64,000 nt of DNA from Mycolicibacterium nivoides (GCF_003855255.1 NZ_CP034072.1:2193238-2257237), one strand, 5' to 3'. Counted from the stretch's first letter, positions 1 to 10,135 are shown. Program-made: numbers and translations. The notes: generated from the sequence alone by a model not told the origin.

Positions 1-828
1 ATCGCCCTGCAGGGTCGGGGTGTAGGCCGCGAGTTCGGCCTCCAACGCCTCGATGTCAGAGATCGGGTCACGCCCGGGTTCCATGGTCGCGCAGTCGACG
101 ACATGCACCAGCACCGCGCAGCGCTCAAGGTGCCGAAGGAATTCCAGGCCCAGGCCCCGGCCTTCGGACGCGCCGGGAATCAGGCCGGGAACGTCGGCGA
201 CGGTGAAGGTGTTCTCGCCGGCCGACACCACGCCCAGGTTGGGCACCAACGTAGTGAACGGATAGTCGGCGATCTTGGGCTTGGCCGCCGAGATCGTCGA
301 CACCAGAGAGGATTTACCCGCCGACGGGAAGCCGATCAGGCCGACATCGGCGACGGTCTTGAGTTCGAGTGTGAGGTCTCGGGTCTGGCCCTTCTCACCG
401 AGCAGGGCGAAACCGGGAGCCTTGCGGGCCCGGGAAGCGAGTGCGGCATTGCCGAGCCCACCGCGACCCCCTTGCGCCGCTTCGAACCGGGTACCCGCAC
501 CGACCATGTCGGCCAGCATCCGGCCGTTCTCGTCGAGCACCACCGTGCCGTCCGGCACGCGCACGATCAGATCGTCGCCGGCAGCGCCGTCACGATTGCT
601 GCCCGCGCCCTGCTTACCCGAGGGTGCGACGACATGGGGATGGAAGTGGAAGTCCAGCAGGGTGTGAACCTGTGGGTCCACGACGAGCACGATGCTGCCA
701 CCGCGACCACCATTGCCGCCGTCAGGACCGCCGAGGGGTTTGAATTTCTCGCGGTGCACCGACGCACAGCCGTGGCCGCCGTTTCCTGCACTCGCATGGA
801 TGACGACGCGGTCGACAAACCGTGGCAT
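1..828 (-). CDS. obg: GTPase Obg/CgtA (3' end outside window)
   Basis: Ribosome-associated GTPase of the Obg family, involved in late large-subunit assembly and stress signalling in the cytoplasm. The first 276 codons are present; the C-terminus lies beyond the window edge. The glycine-rich Obg fold (about residues 1-158, with repeats such as [12 protein letters not shown]) is followed by the G domain: P-loop GFPSAGKS at 166-173 and DVPGL (G3) at 212-216. The ATG at 826-828 is preceded by AGAGGA. It is the last gene seen of an rplU-rpmA-obg run on the minus strand, the usual bacterial arrangement. Identification is secure. Confidence 0.97.
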   Translation of the reverse strand, partial: MPRFVDRVVIHASAGNGGHGCASVHREKFKPLGGPDGGNGGRGGSIVLVVDPQVHTLLDFHFHPHVVAPSGKQGAGSNRDGAAGDDLIVRVPDGTVVLDENGRMLADMVGAGTRFEAAQGGRGGLGNAALASRARKAPGFALLGEKGQTRDLTLELKTVADVGLIGFPSAGKSSLVSTISAAKPKIADYPFTTLVPNLGVVSAGENTFTVADVPGLIPGASEGRGLGLEFLRHLERCAVLVHVVDCATMEPGRDPISDIEALEAELAAYTPTLQGD

Positions 829-918
829 CGGACATCCTCTCCGTCGAATGTGAAGCTATTGCGATAGTCCTATCGAGAACTCGCAGCTGCTTCACATTCG
901 CGGAGAATCCTCGGAGTC

Positions 919-1185
919 TCAGGCCTCCGGGCGCGGCACGGGAACGATGTTCACGTGCTTGCGACCGCGCTTGGAACCGAACTCGACGGAGCCGGGAGCC
1001 AGCGCGAACAGGGTGTCGTCGCCGCCACGGCCGACGTTGACGCCGGGGTGGAAGTGGGTGCCGCGCTGGCGGACGAGGATCTCGCCGGCCTTCACGACCT
1101 GACCACCGAACCGCTTGACGCCGAGTCGCTGTGCTGCAGACTCACGACCGTTGCGCGAGCTGGAAGCGCCCTTCTTGTGTGCCAT
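919..1185 (-). CDS. rpmA: 50S ribosomal protein L27
   Basis: Component of the large ribosomal subunit near the peptidyl-transferase centre. The 88-residue product begins [16 protein letters not shown] and contains the family core [22 protein letters not shown]; length is normal. There is no N-terminal extension of the kind cleaved in Firmicutes. It lies 15 bp downstream of rplU and about 90 bp upstream of obg, so the three genes are probably co-transcribed. Confidence 0.98.
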   Translation of the reverse strand: MAHKKGASSSRNGRESAAQRLGVKRFGGQVVKAGEILVRQRGTHFHPGVNVGRGGDDTLFALAPGSVEFGSKRGRKHVNIVPVPRPEA

Positions 1186-1200
1186 TAGTTCGCTCCCTCG

Positions 1201-1512
1201 CTACTTGATGCCGGTGACCTTGAGCACGGTCAGCTGCTGACGGTGCCCCTGGCGCTTGTGGTAGCCGGTCTTGTTCTTGAACTTGTGGATACGGATCTTG
1301 GGACCCTTGGTGTGCTCCAGCACCTCGCCGGTCACGGCGACCTTGGCCAGGTCGTCGGCCTTGCTGGTGACCTTGGCGCCGTCGACCACGAGGGCGACGG
1401 GCAGCGACACCGACGCGCCGGGCTCGGCGTCGAGCTTCTCAACCTTCACCACGTCACCGGCGGCAACCTTGTACTGCTTGCCGCCGGTCTTGACGATTGC
1501 GTATGTCGCCAT
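1201..1512 (-). CDS. rplU: 50S ribosomal protein L21
   Basis: Large-subunit ribosomal protein binding 23S rRNA. The 103-residue product starts [20 protein letters not shown] and ends with the conserved [20 protein letters not shown] block, both diagnostic of L21. First gene of the rplU-rpmA-obg operon. Its leader (1513-1632) follows the hairpins at the end of rne, and a possible promoter lies in between. Confidence 0.98.
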   Translation of the reverse strand: MATYAIVKTGGKQYKVAAGDVVKVEKLDAEPGASVSLPVALVVDGAKVTSKADDLAKVAVTGEVLEHTKGPKIRIHKFKNKTGYHKRQGHRQQLTVLKVTGIK

Positions 1513-1610
1513 CGTGTCCTCTGCTCTGCTGCTCTCTGCGGGCGCGCGCTACCGGTCGGTGCGTGCGCGGGTCTTGGGTGGCGGGATGCCCCGCCGTCAC
1601 CGGCCTGCGA

Positions 1611-1640
1611 CTACTACAGGCACTGGAGACAACTGGTCAA
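1611..1640 (-). promoter_or_regulatory. Candidate promoter for rplU-rpmA-obg
   Basis: On the minus strand TTGACC (positions 1640-1635) is followed after 18 bp by TAGTAG (1616-1611), a plausible SigA-type -35/-10 pair about 100 bp before the rplU start. The -35 lies in one arm of the 1633-1654 hairpin. Inferred from spacing and sequence only. Confidence 0.35.
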
Positions 1641-1681
1641 GGGTACTTGACCAGCGGGTAGAGGGTCAAACCGCCCTCTAC
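1633..1681 (-). terminator. Two consecutive hairpins at the rne 3' end
   Basis: Two inverted repeats follow each other. GTAGAGGG/CCCTCTAC (1658-1665 with 1674-1681) overlaps the rne stop codon, and CTGGTCAAG/CTTGACCAG (1633-1641 with 1646-1654) is a perfect 9-bp stem with a GGTA loop. There is no strong T-tract, so this resembles the I-shaped GC-rich terminators proposed for mycobacteria. An alternative is a processing site, or an operator overlapping the rplU promoter. Confidence 0.5.
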
Positions 1682-4600
1682 TCGTGGCGGGGCGGCCCCG
1701 CGGGCCTGGCTGCGGCGCGTCGCCGGGTACGGCCACGACTCGGCTGCACCTCGGCCACCACGGGCTCCGGTGCCTGGTAGACGTCCTCTTCCGACTCATC
1801 AGAGTCTTCTGAGTCGTCTGAATCCTCGGAGTCGTCGAACTCGTCCGACTCGTCGTCGTCCGAGTCATCTTCATCCGAGTCATCGTCGATGTCGTCAAGA
1901 TCATCGTCGTCGTCATCGAGGTCCTCGTCGTCGAGGTCGATCTCGTCCTCGTCCGATTCCTCGTCAGAATCCTCGTCCGATTCATCGGACTCGTCTTCAT
2001 CGGACTCGTCGACATCCTGTGCGTCGAACTCACCGTCGGGAGATTCGTCGGTCACATCCACGTCCTCGGGCGTGACCTGCTCGTCGCCTTCGCCGTCGAG
2101 AGTCTCGGCGGCAGCGTGCTCGTCAAAGTCCTCGTGACCGTCATGTCCTTCGTGGTCTTCGTCGTGGCGACCGTTCGCCGCAGCCATTGCCTTGAACATC
2201 GGGTGTTCGCCGGCCGGATGGTCGGGCACCTTGACGACCGGCATCTCTTCGGGCTCGGGACGGGCAGTACCCCTCTTGCCCCGCTTGCTGCGGCGGCCGC
2301 CGCCACCCCCGCCACCGGATTCGGTCTTGCGGCCGGCGTTCGATGACGAGGCCGTGTCGACCGGGTCGCCGTGCAGCACGATGCCGCGGCCGGCGCAGTG
2401 CGTGCAGGTGGTCGAGAACGCCTCGACCAGACCGGTTCCCAGCCTCTTCCGGGTCAGCTGCACGAGGCCCAGTGAGGTCACCTCGGACACCTGATGGCGG
2501 GTGCGGTCCCGGCCCAGCGCCTCGGTCAGCCGGCGCAGAACCAGATCCCGGTTGGACTCGAGCACCATGTCGATGAAGTCGATGACCACGATGCCGCCGA
2601 TATCGCGCAGCCGCAGTTGCCGCACGATCTCCTCGGCAGCTTCCAGGTTGTTACGGGTGACGGTCTGCTCGAGGTTGCCACCGGCACCGGTGAACTTGCC
2701 GGTGTTGACGTCGACGACCGTCATCGCCTCTGTGCGGTCGATGACCAGGGTTCCGCCCGAGGGCAGCCAGACCTTGCGGTCCAGCGCCTTGGCCAGCTGC
2801 TCGTCGATGCGGTGTACGGCGAACACGTCGGGAGCGTCGGCGCCGCCGGCGGGTTCGTACTTGGTGAGCCGGCCCACCAGATCGGGGGCGACGGTGTTCA
2901 CGTAGGAGTTGATCGTGGCCCAGGCCTCGTCACCCGAGACGATCAGACCCGAGAAATCCTCGTTGAACAGGTCGCGGATGACCTTGACCAGCACGTCGGG
3001 CTCTTCGTAGAGCGCAACGGCCGCGCCCGCCTTCTTCCCGGTGACCTCGGTGGCCTTGGCCTCGATCTCGGTCCAGCGCTGCTGCAGGCGCTCGACGTCG
3101 GAGCGGATGTCCTCTTCCTTGACGCCCTCCGAGGCGGTACGGATGATCACGCCCGCATCGGCAGGCACGACCTCTTTGAGGATTTCCTTGAGCCGCTGGC
3201 GTTCGGTGTCGGGCAGCTTGCGGCTGATCCCAGTCGACGACGCGCCCGGTACGTAGACCAGGTAGCGGCCGGCCAGCGAGACCTGCGTGGTGAGTCGAGC
3301 ACCCTTGTGCCCCACCGGGTCCTTGCTGACCTGGACCACCACGTAGTCGCCAGGCTTGAGCGCCTGCTCGATCTTGCGGTTCGACCCGCCGAGCCCGGCG
3401 GCCTCCCAGTTCACCTCACCGGCGTAGAGCACACCGTTGCGGCCGCGGCCGATATCGACGAAGGCGGCTTCCATCGAGGGCAGCACGTTCTGCACGATGC
3501 CCAGATAGATATTGCCGACCAGAGACGCGGACGCCGCTGAAGTGACAAAGTGCTCGACCACGACGCCGTCTTCCAGAACGGCGATCTGGGTGTAGCGGGC
3601 GCCCTCGTGCGGCGGCTCGGTGCGGACCTTGTCGCGGACGATCATGGTGCGCTCGACGGCCTCGCGACGGGCCAGGAACTCTGCCTCGCTCAGGATCGGC
3701 GGGCGACGACGGCCCGCGTCCCGGCCGTCACGGCGGCGCTGACGCTTGGCCTCCAGGCGGGTCGATCCGCTGATCCCCTGGATCTCCGAATCATCGCTGC
3801 CCTTGCCGGACCGCTCGGCGCGCGGGGCGCGCTCGTGCACCACGGTGTTGGGCGGGTCATCCGGGGAGCCCGCATCATCGTTGTCACCCGAGCCGGACTT
3901 GCGCCGCCGGCGGCGACGCCGACGACGGTTGCTGCCGTCGCTGCCCGCGGTGTCCTCGTCGTTGCCCTCGTCCGACTCGTCGGAGTCGTCATCGGAGTCC
4001 TGGTCTGACTCACCCTGGTCATCGTCGATATCGGAATCCGGGCCCGAGTCAGAGCCATTCTCGTCACTTTGTTCACCGCGGCCACGGCCACGGCCCCGGC
4101 GACCCCGGCGGCGCCGACGCGCGGCGGGGCGATCCGCCTGTTCGTCGTCCGTCTCGGAGTCGGTATCGATGCCGGTGTCGCTGTCGTCGTCGTCTTCGTC
4201 ATCGTCGTCGTCTTCTTCGACGCGCACTGGCACGAAGCTGACAGGCTGCGGTGCGACGAACAGCGGAAGGTAATCGGCCCGCTCGGTGTGGGCTTCGCGG
4301 GCCGCGGGGATGTTCGCGGTCTCCAGGATCAACCGGGATTCGGGCTCATCGCCCACCAGAACGGCGTCCGCCTCGGACACCGGTTCGGCCGCGGCGGCGG
4401 GCGCCCCAGCTGCTTCGGGGGCATCGGCCGGGGTCTCGACCGGAGCCGCGTCGGACTCCGTCACAGCGACCGTGACGACCTCGACCTGCGCCGGGGCCGC
4501 TTGATCGTTCGGACCCGGCTCTGTCGAGCCGAGGGCCAGTGCGTCGCGGACGCGCTCAGCATCGACCTTGTCGATGGTGGAATGCGCACTGCGCGCACGC

Positions 4601-4746
4601 CCGTCGAACTCGGCAAGGGCATCGAGCACGCGCCTGCTGGTGGTGCCGAGTACCCGCGCCAGGGAGTGGACTCTCAGCCGCTCGGGCAGTCCCTCCTGTT
4701 GCGGAGGCTGGGTTGATAGGTCTTCATTCTGGGCATCTTCGGCCAC
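1678..4746 (-). CDS. rne: Ribonuclease E/G
   Basis: Essential endoribonuclease of mRNA decay and rRNA processing. At 1022 residues it shows the actinobacterial layout, with the catalytic core flanked by long charged extensions. Residues 24-46 (SLARVLGTTSRRVLDALAEF) resemble the small helical IF2-N module. About 175-330 alternates acidic runs with arginine-rich patches (RRRRRGRRGRGRGRG). The S1-like domain is near 410-490. The DNase-I-like core carries the two expected metal-binding aspartates in VVDVNTGKFTG (about 675) and VVIDFIDM (about 718). The zinc-link CTHC is near 782. The last about 120 residues are almost pure Asp/Glu/Ser. No neighbouring gene interrupts its long 5' leader. Confidence 0.96.
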   Translation of the reverse strand: MAEDAQNEDLSTQPPQQEGLPERLRVHSLARVLGTTSRRVLDALAEFDGRARSAHSTIDKVDAERVRDALALGSTEPGPNDQAAPAQVEVVTVAVTESDAAPVETPADAPEAAGAPAAAAEPVSEADAVLVGDEPESRLILETANIPAAREAHTERADYLPLFVAPQPVSFVPVRVEEDDDDDEDDDDSDTGIDTDSETDDEQADRPAARRRRRGRRGRGRGRGEQSDENGSDSGPDSDIDDDQGESDQDSDDDSDESDEGNDEDTAGSDGSNRRRRRRRRRKSGSGDNDDAGSPDDPPNTVVHERAPRAERSGKGSDDSEIQGISGSTRLEAKRQRRRDGRDAGRRRPPILSEAEFLARREAVERTMIVRDKVRTEPPHEGARYTQIAVLEDGVVVEHFVTSAASASLVGNIYLGIVQNVLPSMEAAFVDIGRGRNGVLYAGEVNWEAAGLGGSNRKIEQALKPGDYVVVQVSKDPVGHKGARLTTQVSLAGRYLVYVPGASSTGISRKLPDTERQRLKEILKEVVPADAGVIIRTASEGVKEEDIRSDVERLQQRWTEIEAKATEVTGKKAGAAVALYEEPDVLVKVIRDLFNEDFSGLIVSGDEAWATINSYVNTVAPDLVGRLTKYEPAGGADAPDVFAVHRIDEQLAKALDRKVWLPSGGTLVIDRTEAMTVVDVNTGKFTGAGGNLEQTVTRNNLEAAEEIVRQLRLRDIGGIVVIDFIDMVLESNRDLVLRRLTEALGRDRTRHQVSEVTSLGLVQLTRKRLGTGLVEAFSTTCTHCAGRGIVLHGDPVDTASSSNAGRKTESGGGGGGGRRSKRGKRGTARPEPEEMPVVKVPDHPAGEHPMFKAMAAANGRHDEDHEGHDGHEDFDEHAAAETLDGEGDEQVTPEDVDVTDESPDGEFDAQDVDESDEDESDESDEDSDEESDEDEIDLDDEDLDDDDDDLDDIDDDSDEDDSDDDESDEFDDSEDSDDSEDSDESEEDVYQAPEPVVAEVQPSRGRTRRRAAARPAGPPRHE

Positions 4747-5035
4747 GAATTCTCCTCAAGCCCCCGGGCGCGTCGTATCGACGCGGCCACGCGAGGGCTT
4801 CCGCTATTGGCCCGGGACACTTTCCCCGGACTTGTTGTGGTCTCGCTCCGGGCGGTCCGCTACCGAACCCACCCGGTGCCTGGCTGAATGATGGCTGGAC
4901 GGCCCGCGCCGCACCGGATTGCGGTGGTCGCGCTCGTCGAAGTCTTCATTCGGGTGTTCAGCCTCGGTTGAGGCTGGCTACCCGCAACCAGTATCCCACA
5001 TCACTGACGCGGTACTGACCAGACTGCGAGAAGGG
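4747..5035 (-). promoter_or_regulatory. Long rne 5' leader with candidate promoter
   Basis: 289 bp between ndk and rne without a gene. On the minus strand TGGGATACT (4998-4990) is a good extended -10 element. It would start transcription near 4983 and leave a leader of roughly 235 nt before the rne ATG. Long structured rne leaders are known in mycobacteria. A short perfect hairpin CAGCCTC/GAGGCTG (4959-4965 with 4970-4976) lies just downstream of the predicted start site; it could instead be the ndk terminator. Confidence 0.45.
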
Positions 5036-5458
5036 TTATCCGGCGGAGGCTTCGCCAGGGAACCACAGGGCGATCTCGCGGGCCGCCGACTCCGGCGAAT
5101 CCGACCCGTGCACCAGGTTGTCCTGGGTCACAAGTGCCAGGTCACCGCGGATGGTGCCGGGCACAGCCTTCTCCACCGGGTCGGTGCCGCCGGCGATCTG
5201 ACGGAACGCCGCGATGGCGCGCGGCCCCTCCACGATGGCGGCCACGACGGGTCCGGAGGTGATGAACTCCAGCAGCGAATCGAAGAACGGCTTGCCGTCA
5301 TGCTCGGCGTAGTGCTGCTTGGCCAGCTCAACGCTGACGTTCTTCAGTTCGAGCGCCGCCAGGGTCAGACCCTTCCGCTCGATCCGGCCGAGAATCTCTC
5401 CGACCAGGTGGCGCTGCACGCCGTCGGGCTTGATCAGGACAAGGGTCTGCTCAGTCAC
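5036..5458 (-). CDS. ndk: Nucleoside-diphosphate kinase
   Basis: Transfers the gamma-phosphate from ATP to NDPs through a phosphohistidine, balancing cytoplasmic NTP pools. The 140-residue product has [10 protein letters not shown] at the N-terminus, the active-site His in NLVHGSDS, and TIRGDLAL. I chose the GTG at 5456-5458 ([13 protein letters not shown]), which matches the family start. A frame extension upstream adds ten residues without family similarity. It sits between the DUF4233 gene and rne. Confidence 0.95.
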   Translation of the reverse strand: MTEQTLVLIKPDGVQRHLVGEILGRIERKGLTLAALELKNVSVELAKQHYAEHDGKPFFDSLLEFITSGPVVAAIVEGPRAIAAFRQIAGGTDPVEKAVPGTIRGDLALVTQDNLVHGSDSPESAAREIALWFPGEASAG

Positions 5459-5542
5459 GGCAGAGAGCGTACCGGTCGGTAACAGCACGGCGCCATCTCG
5501 GGGCCCCGCCGGAGCCCGCGCTGTGGCCCAGCTATCACTGCC

Positions 5543-5962
5543 CTATTCGCTGGGCGGTTGCTGGCCCGGCAGCAGGCCACGATCCTGCCTGCGTTTGACC
5601 TCACCCCGCAGGTACACGATCAGCAGCCAGACCACGGCGAAGATCACGCCGATGAAGCCGATAGCCCCATGGATGAGGGCACCGGCGATCACCACCAGCT
5701 GGATGCCCAGGTTCGCCCAGATGGCCCAGGGCCGGCCCTGGATCCCCGACATCAGGATCAACACGATGGCCAGCCCGACCACGAATCCGCCCGACGCCCA
5801 GGTCAGCCCGGAGCCGCTGACACCCACCACCGGCAGGGCCAGCAATACGACGATCGCTTCGAGAATCAGCGTCCCCGCCATCACCCCGCGGAAACTCTTC
5901 CAGGGGTCCGGCGGAGCCGGCTTGTCACTCGGCGTCTGGTCGCCAGGGGTCTGATTGCTCAC
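5543..5962 (-). CDS. DUF4233 membrane protein
   Basis: 139-residue integral membrane protein of unknown function. A hydrophilic proline-rich N-terminus (residues 1-22) is followed by about four hydrophobic segments with short loops and a basic tail (RGEVKRRQDRG). The GTG start (5960-5962) overlaps the folC stop in a GTGA arrangement, so translation is probably coupled. The folC-DUF4233-ndk order is conserved in mycobacteria (Rv2446c position), but I know of no demonstrated role. Confidence 0.9.
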   Translation of the reverse strand: MSNQTPGDQTPSDKPAPPDPWKSFRGVMAGTLILEAIVVLLALPVVGVSGSGLTWASGGFVVGLAIVLILMSGIQGRPWAIWANLGIQLVVIAGALIHGAIGFIGVIFAVVWLLIVYLRGEVKRRQDRGLLPGQQPPSE

Positions 5963-7365
5963 TGCGGGTCCCGTCCGAACAGGGTCCGGGCCACGCCGGC
6001 AGTCACCACTGAACCGGTGATCACCATGCCGGACCCGGACAGTCCTTCGTCTGCCCCGGCCTCCTCGACCAGGGCGGTGGCCGTCTCGATCGCATCCGGC
6101 AGCGTCGAGGCGGTGATCACCCGGTCCTGCCCGAAACGCTCTTCGGCCAGCGACGCCAGCGACTCGACGTCCATCGCCCGCGGTGAACCGTTGTGGGTGA
6201 CCACGATCTGATCGAAGACCGGCTCCAGAGCGCTCAGGATGCCGCCGGCGTCCTTGTCCCCCATCACCGAAACGACCCCTACCAGGTAGCGGAAGTCGAA
6301 CTCCTGTTGCAGGGTCTGCGCCAGCGCCGCCGCTCCGGCAGGATTGTGTGCGGCGTCGATGAAAACCGTTGGCGCACTTCGCATGCGTTCCATGCGGCCC
6401 GGGCTGCGCACCGCCGCGAAGCCGGCCCGGATCGCGTCGACATCGAGCTGACGGTCCGCGCCCGCACCGAAGAACGCCTCGACCGCGGCCAATGCGAGAA
6501 CCGCGTTGTGGGCCTGATGCTCACCGTGCAGGGGCAGGAAGATGTCGGAGTACACACCGCTCAGGCCCTGCAGCTCGAGCACCTGCCCGCCGATGGCGAC
6601 CTGCCTGCTGAGCACTGCGAACTCGGAATCCTCGCGGGCCACAGCCGCGTCGGCGCGCACCGCCTCGGCCAGCAGCACCTCCATGGCCTCGGGAACCTGC
6701 TTGCCGATCACCGCGACGGTGTCGGTCTGCACCAGGTCCTCCGGCTGCCGGGTGATGACGCCCGCCTTCTCCCCCGCGATCTCGGCGATCGTGTCACCGA
6801 GATAGTCGGTGTGATCGATGCCGATCGGGGTGATCACCGCGACCGGTGCGTTGACGACGTTGGTGGCGTCCCAGCGTCCACCCATTCCGACCTCGATGAC
6901 CGCGACGTCGATGGGCACATCGGCGAAGGCCGCGAAGGCCATCGCGGTGAGGACCTCGAACTTGCTCATCTTCGGGCCACCGGCAGCCTCGGACTGCCGG
7001 TCCACCAGTTCCACGAACGGTTCGATCTCGGTATACGTGTTCACGTATTGCGCTGGGGTGATGGGCTTTCCGTCGATCGAGATGCGCTCCACCGCGGACT
7101 GCAGATGCGGACTCGTGGTGCGCCCGGTGCGCCGGTGCAGGGCGACCAGCAACGCGTCGACGATCCGGGCCACCGACGTCTTGCCGTTGGTCCCCGCGAC
7201 GTGGATGGACGGATAGGCCCGCTGCGGCGAGCCCAACAGCTCCAGCAGGGCGGAGATTCGTGCCGTGCTGGGGTCCAGCTTGGTCTCGGGCCACCGCTGA
7301 TCGAGCAGGTGCTCGACCTGCAGCAGCGCGGCGATCTCGTCCGGCGAAGGAATCGGGTCGGTCAC
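5959..7365 (-). CDS. folC: Bifunctional folylpolyglutamate/dihydrofolate synthase
   Basis: Adds glutamate to dihydropteroate and tetrahydrofolates with ATP. The 468-residue product has the Mur-ligase P-loop HVAGTNGKTS near residue 58, the TTSPHL loop, VIEVGMGGRWDATN, and the C-terminal domain motif FIDAAHNPAG. I chose the GTG at 7363-7365 (VTDPIPSPDE), with GAGGG 6-7 bp upstream. It starts 8 bp after the valS stop, so the ribosome-binding site lies in the end of valS. Length is normal for the family. Confidence 0.95.
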   Translation of the reverse strand: MTDPIPSPDEIAALLQVEHLLDQRWPETKLDPSTARISALLELLGSPQRAYPSIHVAGTNGKTSVARIVDALLVALHRRTGRTTSPHLQSAVERISIDGKPITPAQYVNTYTEIEPFVELVDRQSEAAGGPKMSKFEVLTAMAFAAFADVPIDVAVIEVGMGGRWDATNVVNAPVAVITPIGIDHTDYLGDTIAEIAGEKAGVITRQPEDLVQTDTVAVIGKQVPEAMEVLLAEAVRADAAVAREDSEFAVLSRQVAIGGQVLELQGLSGVYSDIFLPLHGEHQAHNAVLALAAVEAFFGAGADRQLDVDAIRAGFAAVRSPGRMERMRSAPTVFIDAAHNPAGAAALAQTLQQEFDFRYLVGVVSVMGDKDAGGILSALEPVFDQIVVTHNGSPRAMDVESLASLAEERFGQDRVITASTLPDAIETATALVEEAGADEGLSGSGMVITGSVVTAGVARTLFGRDPQ

Positions 7366-7372
7366 CGGGCCC

Positions 7373-10036
7373 TCATTTGAGCCCGGCCAGGCGTACGTTG
7401 ATGCGCTCGACCTCTTCGCCGGCCAACTGCTGGCGGCCGCGGATCTTGTCGACGACGTTCTCGGGCGCCTTGGCCAGGAAGGCCTCGTTGCCGAGCTTGG
7501 CCGTAGTGGTGGCCAGTTCCTTCTGCGCTGCGGCCAGGTCCTTCTCCAGCCGGCGCCGCTCGGCCGCGACATCGACGGTGCCCGAAGTGTCCACCTCGAC
7601 GAGGACCGTGGCCTGCGTCAGACGCACCTCGACCGAGGCCGACGGGGTGAACCCGTCACCGGCGTCGGTCAGCCAGGCCAGCGCGGTGACCGCGGGCAGC
7701 TGCTCGGTCAGGCCGGCCTCCGTGATCGCCGACAACCGGGCCGGGACCCGCTGCCGGTCGGCCAGGCCCTGGTCGCTGCGGAAGCGGCGCACCTCGGTGA
7801 TCAGCTTCTGCATATCGGCAATGTGTTGCGCCGCAACCGGATCAAGTGCGATACCGGATGCCTGCGGCCACGGCGCGATGACGATCGACTCGCCGTCGGT
7901 GAGCGCCTTCCACAGCGTCTCGGTGACGAACGGCATGACCGGATGCAGCAGCTTGAGCAGTGCGTCGAGCACGAAGGCCAGCACCCCGGTCGTGTGAGCC
8001 ACGCCTGGTTCTTTCTGGCTGCCCAGCTGCACCTTGGCCAGTTCCACGTACCAGTCGCAGAACTCGTCCCAGGCGAAGTGGTACAGCGATTCGCAGGCCC
8101 GGCTGAACTCATAGCTGTCGAGTGCCGCATCCACTTCGGCGCGAACCTCTTCGAGGCGGCCGAGGATCCAGCGGTCGGCGTCGGTCAGGTCGCCCGCGGC
8201 GGGCAGCGGCGCGGGCGCCGCACCGTTCATCAGCGCGAACCGCGTGGCGTTGAACAGCTTGGTGGCGAAGTTGCGGGAGGCCCGGGCGTGGTCCTCACCG
8301 ATGGACAGGTCGCCGCCGGGGCTGGCACCGCGGGCCAGCGTGAACCGCAGCGCGTCGGCGCCGAACTTCTCCACCCAGTCCAGCGGATCGATCCCGTTGC
8401 CGCGCGACTTGCTCATCTTGCGGCCGAACTCGTCGCGGATCAGCCCGTGCAGGAAGACGTTCTCGAACGGCACCTGCGGGCCGCGCTTGCCGTTGAACGT
8501 GATGGCCGGATCGTCGGCGACGAACGTGCCGAACATCATCATCCTGGCCACCCAGAAGAACAGGATGTCGTAGCCGGTGACCAGCACCGAGGTCGGATAG
8601 AACTTGGCCAAATCGGGCGTGTGGTCGGGCCAGCCCATGGTGGAGAACGGCCACAGCGCCGAGGAGAACCAGGTGTCGAGCACGTCGGGGTCCTGCTCCC
8701 AGCCTGCCGGTGGGGTCTCGTCGGGACCGACGCACACCGTCTCGCCGTTGGGACCGTGCCAGATCGGGATCCGGTGTCCCCACCACAGCTGCCGGGAAAT
8801 GCACCAGTCGTGCATGTTGTCCACCCAGGCGAACCACCGCGGCTCCAGGCTCGGCGGGTGAATCACGGTGTCGCCGTTGCGCACCGCATCGCCTGCCGCC
8901 TTGGACAGGCCGTCCACCTTGACCCACCACTGCAGGGACAGACGCGGCTCGATGGGCTCACCGCTGCGCTCGGAGTGTCCGACGCTGTGCAGGTACGGCC
9001 GCTTCTCCGCGACGATCCGGCCCTGCTCGGCCAGCGCCTCGCGCACCTTGACCCGGGCCTCGAACCGGTCCATGCCGTCGAATTGGGTTCCGGTGTCGGC
9101 GATCCGGCCCTTGGCGTCCATGATCGTCGGCATCGGCAGCTGATGGCGCAGCCCGATCTCGAAGTCGTTCGGGTCGTGCGCGGGGGTGACTTTGACTGCG
9201 CCGGTACCGAATTCGGGGTCGACGTGCGTGTCAGCCACAATGATGAGGCGATCATCCAAAAATGGGTGCGGCAGCGTTGTGCCGACCAGATGGCGGTACC
9301 GCTCGTCGTCGGGGTGCACGGCGATCGCGGTGTCACCGAGCATCGTCTCGACGCGGGTGGTGGCCACGATGATGTGGGGCTCGTCGTCGTTCATCGAGCC
9401 GTAGCGGAACGAGACCAGCTCGCCCTCGACGTCCTCGTACTTGACCTCCAGGTCGCTGATCGCGGTCTCCAGCACCGGTGACCAGTTGACCAACCGCTCG
9501 GCCTGATAGATCAGGCCCGCATCGAAGAGCCGCTTGAAGATGGTGCGCACTGCGCGCGACAGGCCTTCGTCCATGGTGAAGCGGTCGCGGCTCCAGTCCA
9601 CGCCGTCACCGAGGCGGCGCATCTGCCCGCCGATGGTGCCGCCGGACTCACGCTTCCAGTCCCACACCTTCTCGACGAACAGCTCGCGACCGAAGTCTTC
9701 CTTGGTCTTGCCGTCGACGGCGAGCTGCTTTTCCACCACGGTCTGGGTGGCGATGCCGGCGTGGTCCATGCCGGGCAGCCACAGCACCTCATAGCCCTGC
9801 ATGCGCTTGCGGCGGGTGAGGGCGTCCATCAGGGTGTGGTCGAGCGCGTGGCCCATGTGCAGGCTGCCGGTCACATTGGGCGGCGGCAGCACGATCGAGT
9901 ACGGCGGCTTTTCGCTGGCCGAATCGGCGGTGAAGTATCCGGCATCCACCCAGCCCTGGTACAGGTCGGCTTCTACCGTGGCCGGATCCCAGGATTTGGG
10001 GAGGGCATCGGCACGATTGTCAGGGGTGGGGGTCAC
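7373..10036 (-). CDS. valS: Valyl-tRNA synthetase
   Basis: Class Ia aminoacyl-tRNA synthetase charging tRNA-Val. The 887-residue product has the HIGH signature as HMGH (60-63, in [13 protein letters not shown]), the CP1 editing domain around 180-340, the KMSKS loop as KMSKSRGNG near residue 540, an anticodon-binding domain, and a C-terminal coiled coil. The GTG start (10034-10036) is consistent with the family N-terminus. It heads valS-folC-DUF4233-ndk with minimal gaps. Confidence 0.98.
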   Translation of the reverse strand: MTPTPDNRADALPKSWDPATVEADLYQGWVDAGYFTADSASEKPPYSIVLPPPNVTGSLHMGHALDHTLMDALTRRKRMQGYEVLWLPGMDHAGIATQTVVEKQLAVDGKTKEDFGRELFVEKVWDWKRESGGTIGGQMRRLGDGVDWSRDRFTMDEGLSRAVRTIFKRLFDAGLIYQAERLVNWSPVLETAISDLEVKYEDVEGELVSFRYGSMNDDEPHIIVATTRVETMLGDTAIAVHPDDERYRHLVGTTLPHPFLDDRLIIVADTHVDPEFGTGAVKVTPAHDPNDFEIGLRHQLPMPTIMDAKGRIADTGTQFDGMDRFEARVKVREALAEQGRIVAEKRPYLHSVGHSERSGEPIEPRLSLQWWVKVDGLSKAAGDAVRNGDTVIHPPSLEPRWFAWVDNMHDWCISRQLWWGHRIPIWHGPNGETVCVGPDETPPAGWEQDPDVLDTWFSSALWPFSTMGWPDHTPDLAKFYPTSVLVTGYDILFFWVARMMMFGTFVADDPAITFNGKRGPQVPFENVFLHGLIRDEFGRKMSKSRGNGIDPLDWVEKFGADALRFTLARGASPGGDLSIGEDHARASRNFATKLFNATRFALMNGAAPAPLPAAGDLTDADRWILGRLEEVRAEVDAALDSYEFSRACESLYHFAWDEFCDWYVELAKVQLGSQKEPGVAHTTGVLAFVLDALLKLLHPVMPFVTETLWKALTDGESIVIAPWPQASGIALDPVAAQHIADMQKLITEVRRFRSDQGLADRQRVPARLSAITEAGLTEQLPAVTALAWLTDAGDGFTPSASVEVRLTQATVLVEVDTSGTVDVAAERRRLEKDLAAAQKELATTTAKLGNEAFLAKAPENVVDKIRGRQQLAGEEVERINVRLAGLK

Positions 10037-10073
10037 CGAGCCATTCTAAGAAGGACGTGCCCGAATACGCGAA

Positions 10074-10113
10074 AGCCCCCGATGCCCGGTGCGTTCCCTG
10101 GGCGTCGGAGGCT
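10074..10113 (-). terminator. Hairpin terminator after the DUF937 gene
   Basis: Stem 10074-10087 (AGCCCCCGATGCCC) pairs with 10100-10113 (GGGCGTCGGAGGCT) in 12 of 14 positions. On the minus strand TTTCGCG follows. It separates the DUF937 gene from valS. Confidence 0.65.
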
Positions 10114-10135
10114 CTCGAGCCGGCTTGTACCGGGG

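Noticed and set aside
1790..2060. Tandem repeat of TCGTCN-type triplets
   Set aside because: It is the coding sequence for the Asp/Glu/Ser tail of RNase E, explained by protein composition rather than a DNA repeat element.
2494..3540. Long open frame opposite rne
   Set aside because: Antisense shadow of a high-GC gene; no domain and no ribosome-binding site, while the minus-strand frame is clearly RNase E.
5459..5488. Upstream ten-codon extension of ndk
   Set aside because: Residues do not match the family N-terminus; the GTG at 5456-5458 gives the normal length.
7823..9481. Long plus-strand frame opposite valS
   Set aside because: Shadow frame generated by GC-rich third positions; the product is Arg/His/Gly-rich without any family.
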